Source: Streptomyces canus (GTDB lineage Bacteria > Actinomycetota > Actinomycetes > Streptomycetales > Streptomycetaceae). Taken from it: a stretch of 64,000 nucleotides of DNA. The stretch lies in contig NZ_CP107989.1 in assembly GCF_041435015.1 (NCBI RefSeq), positions 9,672,001 through 9,736,000 on the forward strand, written 5' to 3'. The position numbers were made by a program, and so were the translations under genes. The notes under the pieces were generated by a model. It was not told where the DNA came from. It did not search any database and saw only the letters and a list, made by a program, of their open reading frames with translations. This document shows positions 38,415-46,354 of this stretch, in pieces (position 1 is the first letter of the stretch; every line of letters begins with the position of its first letter).

Positions 38415-39587
38415 TCACGTGAACTGTGGCCTGCCACGCCAGTCCAGACACACGATCAGCGCGTCGTCGTCCGGCATGGCTTCGCCGCGGTGGCCGGTGA
38501 GCTCCCGCAGGATCGCGCGCGGCACCTCTGCGGCGGGCAGCAGTCGCGTGGAGTGGATGGCCCGGGCGAGCGCTGCCTCTCCGTAAGCCTCTCCCTTGGG
38601 GGAAGCCACGGCATGGACGCCGTCGCTGACGAAGACGAGCCGGTCACCGGGCTCGACGTGGAAGTCCTGCGCCACGTAGTCGGTCTCCTCGAACATGCCC
38701 AGCGGGAGCTGGGCGTCGAAGGCGACGCGTTCCACGCTCCCGCCGCGCAGACGCAGCAACTGTGGGGAGCCGGCGTCCACGACGGTCGCCCGGCCGCTGG
38801 CCAGATCGAAGTCGAACATCAAAACGGACACATAGCAGTGTCCCCGGTAGTGGGCGTAGACGGCCTGGTCCGACAGGGCCGCCTGGTCCGCGATGGAGAG
38901 CCCGGCACGCCGTGCGTTGCGCAGCGCTTTGATGGCCAGGTTCGTCAGCAGGGAGGCCTCGATGCCCTCGCCCATGCCGTTGGTGACGTACAGCATCAGA
39001 TGGTCGGCGGTGGCGGACCAGTCGAAGTTGTCGCCGAAGATGGCGTAGGCAGGCTCCAGTTGGGCCCCCAGGTCGTACTCCGGGCGGGAGCAGGCGCGGC
39101 CGGGCAGCAGCTGCCACTGCATCTCGGCGGCCAGCGTCAGCCGGTCCTTGCGCCGCGCCTGGAGATACACGTCGGTATCCCGCTCGGCCACGACCACCTC
39201 GTGCCCCAGTACGTCGGCGATGTCTGCCAGTTCGGACTCCCACCGGTGCGCGGCGTCGCCGTCGGACAGCGTGAGCGACAGCACGCCGAGCCGGTCGCCG
39301 CGCACACTGACCGGCAGATGCAGGCGGGTCCGCCCGTTCCGTCCTTCCTCCCGGTACGGCTTCTGGGAGCCGAAGGCCCGGCCGGGCGGGCTGTTGTGCA
39401 CCGACATCGGCACCAGCGTGTGCGGCAGCACCGACACCGGCTGGAGCACGCTCAGGCCGTAGTCGGCCATGAACAGCTCGACGTCCTCCGCGCCGTACTG
39501 CTCGATCAGTACGGCGCGGATGGCGTCGAGCAACTCGTGGGGGGCCGCTGTACGCAGAGCGCGTTCAACGGCCAGAAATCTCTTCAT
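38415..39587 (-). CDS. SpoIIE-type PP2C phosphatase paired with MarR
   Basis: 390 residues from ATG 39587 (MKRFLAVERALRTAAPHELLDA). A helical N-terminal domain and a GAF-like part are followed by a PP2C domain (AEMQWQLLPGRACSRPEYD, AIFGDNFDWSATADHLMLYVTNGMGEG, DAGSPQLLRL, HVEPGDRLVFVSDGVHAV). The usual GGDWYD is here GDNFDWS, so the first metal site is altered, a known variant of this subfamily. The protein is divergent from a MarR gene across 121 nt with a nested dyad. A second, broken copy with the other MarR lies at 33220-33615. Confidence 0.85.
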   Translation of the reverse strand: MKRFLAVERALRTAAPHELLDAIRAVLIEQYGAEDVELFMADYGLSVLQPVSVLPHTLVPMSVHNSPPGRAFGSQKPYREEGRNGRTRLHLPVSVRGDRLGVLSLTLSDGDAAHRWESELADIADVLGHEVVVAERDTDVYLQARRKDRLTLAAEMQWQLLPGRACSRPEYDLGAQLEPAYAIFGDNFDWSATADHLMLYVTNGMGEGIEASLLTNLAIKALRNARRAGLSIADQAALSDQAVYAHYRGHCYVSVLMFDFDLASGRATVVDAGSPQLLRLRGGSVERVAFDAQLPLGMFEETDYVAQDFHVEPGDRLVFVSDGVHAVASPKGEAYGEAALARAIHSTRLLPAAEVPRAILRELTGHRGEAMPDDDALIVCLDWRGRPQFT

Positions 39588-39652
39588 GATGTGAAATACA
39601 CCTGTCCTTCGCCGGACGACGTACGGGGTCCCACTCATCCCGGTCCCGTGTG

Positions 39653-39679
39653 GTCAGCGCGTGTGCCTAGTAGGCTGAC
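39653..39679. promoter_or_regulatory. Nested inverted repeats in the phosphatase/MarR divergent region
   Basis: GTCAGC and GCTGAC are 15 nt apart, and GCCTA-G-TAGGC lies between them. Set 30 nt upstream of the MarR start and 66 nt upstream of the phosphatase start, so a likely autoregulatory operator. Confidence 0.4.
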
Positions 39680-39708
39680 AGCAGCCCAGTGCCTGCGAGA
39701 GTGTGATC

Positions 39709-40188
39709 GTGACTGCCTTCCGCCGCCGCTCAGAGCGCGATGAGGTCGCACGCGTGACCACCACAGCCGTCGAGCTGCTGGAGGTCGTGTGGGGCCGGGC
39801 CTCGACCGCGCCCACCTCCGCGTCGCAGCTTCGGGTGCTGCACATCCTCGAACACCACGACGGCATCAACCTGCGCACCCTCGCCGAGTCCCTCGCCTCG
39901 ACCCCGCCGTCCACCAGTCGGCTGTGCGACAGGCTGGTGGCGGCCGGGTTCGTCGAGCGGGTCGTGAGCGAGGAGAACAGGCGTGAGGTGCGGCTGCATC
40001 TCAGTGGTCCGGGCCGCGCCTTCCTCGTCGACCTGCGCGCCCGCAGGGAGAGGGAGTTGCAGACCGTGCTGGCGGACATGCCTGCCGCCAAGCGGGTCGC
40101 GCTGCTGGAAGGGCTGGAGGCGTTCTGCGTCGCCGCGGCCACGCAGATACACGACGACGCGGCGGATTCCGGCAGCCGGACCGCCTGA
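39709..40188 (+). CDS. MarR-family regulator (second paralogue)
   Basis: 159 residues from GTG 39709 (GAGAG 7 nt upstream; GTG 39703 is an alternative). The winged HTH reads QLRVLHILEHHDGINLRTLAES, PPSTSRLCDRLVAAGFVERV and RREVRLHLSGPGRAFL, with a C-terminal dimerisation helix. Closely similar to the protein at 32711. It is divergent from the SpoIIE phosphatase at 38415-39587 and probably represses it and itself. Confidence 0.9.
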   Translation: MTAFRRRSERDEVARVTTTAVELLEVVWGRASTAPTSASQLRVLHILEHHDGINLRTLAESLASTPPSTSRLCDRLVAAGFVERVVSEENRREVRLHLSGPGRAFLVDLRARRERELQTVLADMPAAKRVALLEGLEAFCVAAATQIHDDAADSGSRTA

Positions 40189-40429
40189 ACCGACCATCGC
40201 GCCGACAGCGTCTTTGTCACCTCTCGACAGGTCCTTCCCCATACGTCCGACACGGTTGCTGTGTTGCTTCCCGGCTTTTGTTGTCAAACGGCAACAGTGC
40301 GTCTGACCGCCCTTACCCGAACTCGGTTACCCCGTCATGGCGAGTTCTTCGGTGGGTGTGCCGTTTGTCTCTCGAACGAGGGAAGCCGTGCATGTGCGGA
40401 GCCATCCGGGGAAGGGGATGGATTTCTGC

Positions 40430-41539
40430 TCAGCCGAAGCGCAACGTACGCGGCGCGAAGGTGCCTTCGGGGCCGTCGGCGCGGCCGACCGACCACACCG
40501 TGTCGGTGCCTGGTACCGGTGTCAGTCGCAGTGTCCGGGAGTCTCCCTCTCCCGCCACCGTCGGTTCGCTGTACTCGGTGAACGACTGGCCGTTCCAGGA
40601 GAGGAAATCCGGCCCCGGGACAAGCGGCGGAGAGCTGCCGGCCGGGCCCCACTTCTGCGAGCGGGCCACCGACACCCAGGCCAGTCCGCCGGACGGGGAG
40701 GCCGCCAGTGAGCTGATCGAGCCGAAATCGGTGGGGACGCTCACCCGGTTCCACGTCTGCCCGTCGAAGCGGAGCAGCAGCGGTGGAATCGGCCGGCCCG
40801 GCGGGCCGCCGACGAACCCGGCCGTGCCACCCGCCCATACCTCGGTCGGCGAGACCGCCAGCACACTGCCCACCGCCGACCGCGGGAAGCCGTCCACGAT
40901 CGTCTGCTGCCACGCCTGCCCGTCCCAGTGGGACACGGCCGCACCGGAGTCGGTGGCGCCCGCGGCCCAGACGTCGTCGGCCGCCTTGACGTGCAGGCCG
41001 TACACCGCGCCCGGCGGCACGGGCATGTCCCGCCAGCCGCTCCCGTCCCGGCGCAGCAGCACCTGGGCACCGTCCCGTGAGCCGATCAGCCAGGTCTCAT
41101 CGCCGCCGGTGACGACTTCGGTCAGCAGCACACCGGACGGCGGCCGGCTCTCCGACCAGGCGATGCCGTCGAAGCGGAGCAGACGGGCGCCGCCCGCCGC
41201 ATCGCGGCCGACCGCCCAGACCATGGTCGGTGAGGTGGCGGCGATGGACAGCAGCTCTCCCTGCCAGCCGATCCCCCACAGGCTCTGGCGGTGCCACGCG
41301 GTTCCGTCCCAGCGCAGCACCAGCGGGAAGCCCGGCGCCTCGCGCCCCACGGCGTCCGCGCCCACGGCCCACGCCCGGTCCGGGCCGAGGGCGACAGCCT
41401 CGTTCAGCGCCGCCTGGGGGCGTACCTGTGCCGGAACCGGAACGTGCTGCCAGGACAGGGGCTGCGCCGCGGCCGAGCCCATGACCGCGATGAGGGTCAT
41501 GGCGACAGCGAGGGCCGCGACGAGAAGTCTTCTTGTCAT
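40430..41539 (-). CDS. Secreted beta-propeller-like protein B
   Basis: 369 residues. A signal peptide (MTRRLLVAALAVAMTLIAVMG, cleavage near SAAAQ) precedes six or so repeats with the motif WxWDGTAWHR / LLRFDGIAW / VSHWDGQAWQQ and AWAVG / VWAAG strands, typical of a WD-like propeller. Extracellular, function unknown. ATG 41539 follows GGGAGG by 6 nt and lies 2 nt after the stop of its paralogue upstream, so the two are coupled. Confidence 0.82.
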   Translation of the reverse strand: MTRRLLVAALAVAMTLIAVMGSAAAQPLSWQHVPVPAQVRPQAALNEAVALGPDRAWAVGADAVGREAPGFPLVLRWDGTAWHRQSLWGIGWQGELLSIAATSPTMVWAVGRDAAGGARLLRFDGIAWSESRPPSGVLLTEVVTGGDETWLIGSRDGAQVLLRRDGSGWRDMPVPPGAVYGLHVKAADDVWAAGATDSGAAVSHWDGQAWQQTIVDGFPRSAVGSVLAVSPTEVWAGGTAGFVGGPPGRPIPPLLLRFDGQTWNRVSVPTDFGSISSLAASPSGGLAWVSVARSQKWGPAGSSPPLVPGPDFLSWNGQSFTEYSEPTVAGEGDSRTLRLTPVPGTDTVWSVGRADGPEGTFAPRTLRFG

Positions 41540-41541
41540 GC

Positions 41542-42609
41542 TCAGCCTCCCAGACGCTCGCTCATCAGGTTCGGTTTCGAGCCGTAGATCTCGACGGTGC
41601 CGAAGGACAGCAGTGAGGACCCCGCCCTCGTCAGCACACGCGGTGTGACGTCGATCGCGTTCGTGCGCTCCGGACCGTAGGAGAAGGTGGTGCGGGGGCC
41701 GTCCACCCGCGCGTACTTCGACTGGAACGCGCGGTCGCTGCGCACCGGCAGCCACAGAGCGCCGTCCGGGCCGCGCACCATGCCCTCGGTATAGGTGTCG
41801 CCCAGCGGCGGGTGGGAAATGCGCCAGACGCGTCCGTTGAAGGTCATCAGGTAGGTGCGGGCCACGCCGTCGGTGTACTGGCTGCCACCGATCGTGATCC
41901 GGCCGGAGGGTTCGAGCAGCAGCGTGTGCACGTTGCTGTCCGGCGGCAGCGGTACCTGCGCGTCCTGCCATGCCGTGCCGTCCCAGTGCAGGACGGCGGT
42001 CCCGGTGCTGGTGTCCGCCCAGGCCCACGCGTCGTCGGCGGCACGCGCGGTGACTCCCATCAGGTACAGCACGCCGGCCGGGGTGGTCTGTGCGGTCCAG
42101 CGCGAACCGTCGTAGTGCAGCACCTTCAGCCCCGTGGCGTCCTCACCGACCACCCACGCGGCTCCCGGCGTCGCGGTGAAGTCCTGGTAGGTCCACAGGG
42201 TTTGCGGCAGCGGGAGGGCACTCCACCCACTCGCCGACCGGCGCAGGATCTCGCCCTCCCCCGCGCGGTTGTGGAAGATCCACACGTCCGTGCCGACGAA
42301 CTGCACCTTGCCGAGCCAGCCCGGCTCACCGGCACCGGGGAAGGTGGTGTCCCGGCTCCACGTCGTGCCGTTCCACCGGTACAACATCGGCCGCAATCCG
42401 TCGGAGGCCTGTTCGTACCCGGTCGCCCACGCCTCGGCCGGCCCGCGGGCGGCCAGATCGGACACGGTCACGGGCGGGGCCGCCGCGGGCACCGGTAGCG
42501 CCGACCAGCCCGGTGTCACGGCAGGGTTCTGTGGCACGGCCGCAGCCGGCGACACCACCGCGGCACACGCGATCACAAGACAGACGACGACCGCACGGAG
42601 ACCGTTCAC
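41542..42609 (-). CDS. Secreted beta-propeller-like protein A
   Basis: 355 residues from GTG 42609 (GGGAGG 4 nt upstream). Signal peptide to about residue 25 (VVSPAAA), then repeats with YRWNGTTW, LHYDGSRW, LHWDGTAWQ and FNGRVW and intervening AWATG/AWVVG/AWAWA strands, the same architecture as the downstream gene. The pair arose by duplication and has diverged. No catalytic or binding motif is apparent; a carbohydrate- or cell-surface-binding role is possible. Confidence 0.82.
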   Translation of the reverse strand: MNGLRAVVVCLVIACAAVVSPAAAVPQNPAVTPGWSALPVPAAAPPVTVSDLAARGPAEAWATGYEQASDGLRPMLYRWNGTTWSRDTTFPGAGEPGWLGKVQFVGTDVWIFHNRAGEGEILRRSASGWSALPLPQTLWTYQDFTATPGAAWVVGEDATGLKVLHYDGSRWTAQTTPAGVLYLMGVTARAADDAWAWADTSTGTAVLHWDGTAWQDAQVPLPPDSNVHTLLLEPSGRITIGGSQYTDGVARTYLMTFNGRVWRISHPPLGDTYTEGMVRGPDGALWLPVRSDRAFQSKYARVDGPRTTFSYGPERTNAIDVTPRVLTRAGSSLLSFGTVEIYGSKPNLMSERLGG

Positions 42610-42784
42610 GAGACCTCCCAGAATGCGAAGGCCGCACACGTTATGGGCCTTCACCGATCCGTGGACAGACGGCATTCGGCCGATCGCGGTCCCTGGGAGC
42701 GTGGGGCAGCAGGGTTGCGGGTTCGGGCGGGGGCGCGAGATCGTTTGAGGCGATACTGCTGGTGTCGTCCTTCGGAGGCCCTGC

Positions 42785-43132
42785 GTGAGCGATCCCGTGC
42801 CCGCGTCGCTGCCCGCCCCGCCCTATTACGCGGTGGTGTTCACGGCAGTGCGGACGGCCGGCGACAACGGCTATGCGGAGATGGACGAGCGGTTGTTCAA
42901 ACTGGCTGCCGACCAGCCGGGATTCCTCGGTGTCGATGCCGCTCGCGGTGCGAACGGCCTGGGGATCACGGTGTCGTACTGGAGGGACGAGGAATCGATC
43001 GCCGCATGGCGGGATCACGCAGAGCACGTCCTGGCCCGTGCGTACGGACGCGAGCACTGGTATGCCTCGTTCTCGCTCCACGTGGCCAAGGTCGAGCGTG
43101 CCCACGCCTTCACCCGCCCGGCGGACGCGTAG
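42785..43132 (+). CDS. Antibiotic biosynthesis monooxygenase (ABM) family protein
   Basis: 115 residues. A dimeric alpha-beta barrel of the ABM/YgiN type: YYAVVFTAVRTAGDNGYAEMDERLFKLAADQPGFLGV, SYWRDEESIAAWRDHAEH and AREHWYASFSLHVAKVER-like C-terminus. Members are heme-degrading, quinone-modifying or of unknown role. GGAGG 7 nt before GTG 42785. Convergent with, and overlapping by 23 nt, the end of the molybdoenzyme gene. Confidence 0.88.
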   Translation: MSDPVPASLPAPPYYAVVFTAVRTAGDNGYAEMDERLFKLAADQPGFLGVDAARGANGLGITVSYWRDEESIAAWRDHAEHVLARAYGREHWYASFSLHVAKVERAHAFTRPADA

Positions 43133-45440
43133 GTCCTGTTGCGTTCGGTCGGGCGGGCGTGGGCTCGAGGCGTACGACGATGCCCTTCGACGTGGGCTGG
43201 TTGCTGATGTCGGCGACGCTGTCCAGCGGCACCAGGACGTTGGTCTCGGGGTAGTAGGCAGCCGCGGAGCCCTGGGCGGCCGGGTACGGGACGATCTCGA
43301 AGTTCTCGGCGCGGCGCTCGGTGCCGTCCGCCCAGACGCTCACCAGGTCGACGTGGTCGCCCTGGGCGAGGCCGAGTTCGCGCAGGTCGGCCGGGTTGAC
43401 GAGCACGACGTGGCGGCTGCCGTGGATGCCGCGGTAGCGGTCGTCGAGCGTGTAGGGGATGGTGTTCCACTGGTCGTGCGAGCGCAGGGTCTGCAACAGC
43501 AGATGGCCCTCGGGCGCCTTGGGGACCACGCCCTCGTTGCGGGTGAACAGCGCTTTGCCGGCCGAGGTGTTGAACACGCCCTCGTTGACGGGGTTGGGCA
43601 GTTGGAAGCCGCCGGGTCGTGTCACCCGCGCGTTGAAGTCGTGGAATCCCGGCACGATGCGGGAGATGCGGTCACGGATCGTGCCGTAGTCCCCCTCGAA
43701 CCGGTCCCAGGGGATGTCCGGCTTGCCGTCGAGGGCGCGGCGGGCCAGCCGGCACAGGATCGCGACCTCGCTCAGCAGCAGGGGGGACGCCGGTTCGAGG
43801 CGCCCCTGGGAGGTGTGCACCTCGCTCATGGAGTTCTCGACCGTGACGAACTGCTCGCCGTCGGCCTGTACGTCGCGTTCGGTGCGGCCGAGGGTCGGCA
43901 GGATGAGCGCCGTGTCACCGCAGACGGTGTGCGAGCGGTTCAGCTTGGTGGAGATGTGGGCGGTCAGCCGGCACGAACGCATGGCCTCCTCGGTGATCTC
44001 GCTGTCGGGAGCGGCGCGTACGAAGTTGCCGGCCAGGGCGAGGAACACCTTGACGCGGCCCTCGCGCATCGCCTTGATCGCGTTCACCGAGTCGAGTCCG
44101 TGCGGGCGCGGCGGATCGAAGCCGAACTCCTTCTGCAGCGCGTCGAGGAAGGAGTCCGGCATCTGCTCCCAGATGCCCATCGTGCGGTCGCCCTGGACGT
44201 TGCTGTGTCCGCGCACAGGGCAGACGCCGGTGCCGGCGCGGCCGAGGTTGCCGCGCAGCATCATGAAGTTGACGATCTCCCGGATGGTGGGCACGCCGTG
44301 CTTGTGCTGGGTGATGCCCATCGCCCAGCAGACGACGACACGTTCGCTGCGCAGGACCTCGTCGTGGACCTTCTCGATCTCCGCGCGGGTCAGCCCGGTC
44401 GCCGCGCGCACGTCGTCCCAGTCGACGCTCCGGGCATGCCGCGCGAACTCCTCGAAGCCGGCGGTGTGGGCGTCGATGAAGTCGTGGTCCAGGACGGTGC
44501 CGGGCCGGGCGTCCTCGGCTTCCAGCAACAGGAGGTTGAGGGCCTGGAAGAGGGCGAGGTCGCCACCGGGCTTGATGTGCAGGAAGCGGTCGGCGATCTG
44601 GGTGCCCCGTCCGATGACCCCACGTGGTTTCTGCGGGTTCTTGAAACGCCGAAGCCCGGCCTCGGGCAGCGGGTTGACCGCCACGATGCGGGCGCCGTTG
44701 CGTTTGGCCTCCTCCAGGGCCGTCAGCTGGCGCGGATGGTTGGTGCCGGGGTTCTGCCCCACCAGGAAGATCAGGTCGGCGTGGTGGAGGTCGTCGAGGC
44801 TGACGGTGCCCTTGCCGGTGCCGAGCGTCTCGCTCAGGGCGAAGCCGCTGGACTCGTGGCACATGTTGCTGCAGTCGGGCAGGTTGTTGGTGCCGAAGGC
44901 ACGGGCGAAGAGCTGCAGGACGAAGGCGGCCTCGTTACTGGCCCGGCCCGAGGTGTAGAAGACGGCCTCGTCCGGGGTGGCGAGGGAGGTGAGTTCTCCG
45001 GCGAGCACACCCAGGGCGTCGTTCCAGCCGATGGGCTCGTAGTGGTCCGAGCCCGGCCGCTTGATCATGGGTTCGGTGAGCCGGCCCTGCTGGTTGAGCC
45101 ACATGTCGGAGCGCGAGGCGAGGTCGGAGACGCTGTGCTCACGGAAGAAGTCGGCGGGGATCCGGCGTTTCGTGGCCTCGTCGTTGATGTGCTTGGCGCC
45201 GTTCTCGCAGTACTCGTTGCGATGGCGCTGCCCCGGGACCGGATCAGCCCAGGCGCAGCCGGGACAGTCGATCCCGCCCACCTGGTTCATGGCCAGCAGG
45301 TCCACCCCGGTCTTGCGCGGGGAGGTCTGCTCCAGGGAGTACTCCAGCGCGTGCACGACCGCGGGGACCCCGGCCGCCCACTTCTTCGGCGGTGTCACCG
45401 AGAGGGTGGTCTCCGGCTCCTCGCCGGACGGGTTCTGCAT
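43110..45440 (-). CDS. FdhF/YdeP-type molybdopterin oxidoreductase
   Basis: 776 residues. The N-terminus has two Cys in GIDCPGCAWADP and no classic 4Cys iron-sulfur motif; the molybdopterin domains follow with FYTSGRASNEAAFVLQLFAR, CSNMCHESSGFALSETLG (the active-site Cys position), GQNPGTNHPRQL and the C-terminal MoCo-binding HGSRHVVLVNPADL. It belongs to the YdeP group related to formate dehydrogenase alpha subunits, whose physiological substrate is unknown; in enterobacteria YdeP is linked to acid resistance. ATG 45440 has AAGG 7 nt upstream. It lies 50 nt after an SRPBCC gene on the same strand. No fdhD or membrane subunit nearby. Confidence 0.9.
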   Translation of the reverse strand: MQNPSGEEPETTLSVTPPKKWAAGVPAVVHALEYSLEQTSPRKTGVDLLAMNQVGGIDCPGCAWADPVPGQRHRNEYCENGAKHINDEATKRRIPADFFREHSVSDLASRSDMWLNQQGRLTEPMIKRPGSDHYEPIGWNDALGVLAGELTSLATPDEAVFYTSGRASNEAAFVLQLFARAFGTNNLPDCSNMCHESSGFALSETLGTGKGTVSLDDLHHADLIFLVGQNPGTNHPRQLTALEEAKRNGARIVAVNPLPEAGLRRFKNPQKPRGVIGRGTQIADRFLHIKPGGDLALFQALNLLLLEAEDARPGTVLDHDFIDAHTAGFEEFARHARSVDWDDVRAATGLTRAEIEKVHDEVLRSERVVVCWAMGITQHKHGVPTIREIVNFMMLRGNLGRAGTGVCPVRGHSNVQGDRTMGIWEQMPDSFLDALQKEFGFDPPRPHGLDSVNAIKAMREGRVKVFLALAGNFVRAAPDSEITEEAMRSCRLTAHISTKLNRSHTVCGDTALILPTLGRTERDVQADGEQFVTVENSMSEVHTSQGRLEPASPLLLSEVAILCRLARRALDGKPDIPWDRFEGDYGTIRDRISRIVPGFHDFNARVTRPGGFQLPNPVNEGVFNTSAGKALFTRNEGVVPKAPEGHLLLQTLRSHDQWNTIPYTLDDRYRGIHGSRHVVLVNPADLRELGLAQGDHVDLVSVWADGTERRAENFEIVPYPAAQGSAAAYYPETNVLVPLDSVADISNQPTSKGIVVRLEPTPARPNATGPTRPPGG

Positions 45441-45490
45441 CGCTTCGCCTTTCTCTTGCCGCGTCCGTCCTGCCGCGTCCGGTACGGGGG

Positions 45491-46111
45491 TCAGCCGACG
45501 GGCCACTGGGCCACACGGCTCCTCGGCGGTTCCGGGTGGTCGTGCTGTACCCGGCCGTTGCGGATGGTCCCGCGCCAGGCCCCGCCCTCCTGTCCCAGCC
45601 CCTCGATGAACTGCTTGAAGTGCTGGAGCTCGCGGCGGACCACCCGGGCGGTCACCTGCGTGACCTTGGAAGAGCCGGTGAGCCGTTTCGCGGCCCCGCG
45701 TGGCTCGAGCAGCATCCGGACGGTGATGGCCGTGCCGCCCGACTCCGTCGGCCTGAACTCCACCTCGCCCTGGTGCGAGGGGCGCTGCTCCAGGCCACGC
45801 CAGGCCAGGTAGGAGTCGGGGTCCTGCTCCACGATCTCCACCGCGAAACGGCGGCGCAGCGGCCCGTAGCCGATGGTCCACGCGGTCACGGTGGGCCTGA
45901 CCTGTTCGACGCCGTGCACCACGGGCGAGAACCGGGGGAAGGTCTTGAACTGCGTCCACTGGTTGTACGCGGTCCGCACGGGCACGGCGACCTCGACCGT
46001 CTCCTCGACGTGCTGCCTCGGCAGCGGCCGGCGGCGGGTGACACCGTCGGGGTCGGGGCGCATGCCCGGCGTGTGCGGGACGGCCTGCCGGGAGTCCTGT
46101 TCGCGCGCCAT
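45491..46111 (-). CDS. SRPBCC cyclase/dehydrase-family protein
   Basis: 206 residues. After a basic hydrophilic leader, EETVEVAVPVRTAYNQWTQFKTFPRFSPVVHGVEQV is the conserved opening of the polyketide_cyc2/SRPBCC family, with RVQHDHPEPPRSRVAQWPV at the end. Similar proteins are frequent in stress and general-metabolism loci, with ligands unknown. GGAGGAG ends 9 nt before ATG 46111. Upstream of the molybdoenzyme, probably cotranscribed. Confidence 0.85.
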   Translation of the reverse strand: MAREQDSRQAVPHTPGMRPDPDGVTRRRPLPRQHVEETVEVAVPVRTAYNQWTQFKTFPRFSPVVHGVEQVRPTVTAWTIGYGPLRRRFAVEIVEQDPDSYLAWRGLEQRPSHQGEVEFRPTESGGTAITVRMLLEPRGAAKRLTGSSKVTQVTARVVRRELQHFKQFIEGLGQEGGAWRGTIRNGRVQHDHPEPPRSRVAQWPVG

Positions 46112-46275
46112 CGTGGCCTCTCCTCCGGTGCAGGGATCCGGGCCTCGTGCACCCGCCTCCCTCTCGTGTGTCAGTGCTCCTCTCCCGGTTCCCCCATCGC
46201 GGTCTTCGAGTCGTGCGAATGCGCCTCCATCCTGCTCGGTCCCCGGCGTCGGGGTCCGGGGCGCCGTCGGCGGTC

Positions 46276-46339
46276 ACCCGGCACAGGGGCAGCGCCCCTC
46301 GACCGGTCGTAGGGACCGTCAAGAGGCGCTGTGCCGGGT
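46276..46339. terminator. Long imperfect hairpin after the phosphoesterase gene
   Basis: The 3' arm (46323-46339) pairs throughout with the 5' arm (ACCCGGCACAG, CGCC, CTC) apart from a 6-nt and a 1-nt bulge. It lies 16 nt beyond the phosphoesterase stop on the minus strand, in the place of a terminator. No T-run. The remaining gap to the SRPBCC gene (46112-46275) has no gene. Confidence 0.55.
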
Positions 46340-46354
46340 CGGACCTGCTGACGC

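Noticed and set aside
42873..45812. A 979-codon open frame on the plus strand
   Set aside because: It is antisense to the molybdoenzyme, which has unmistakable motifs; the frame has none.
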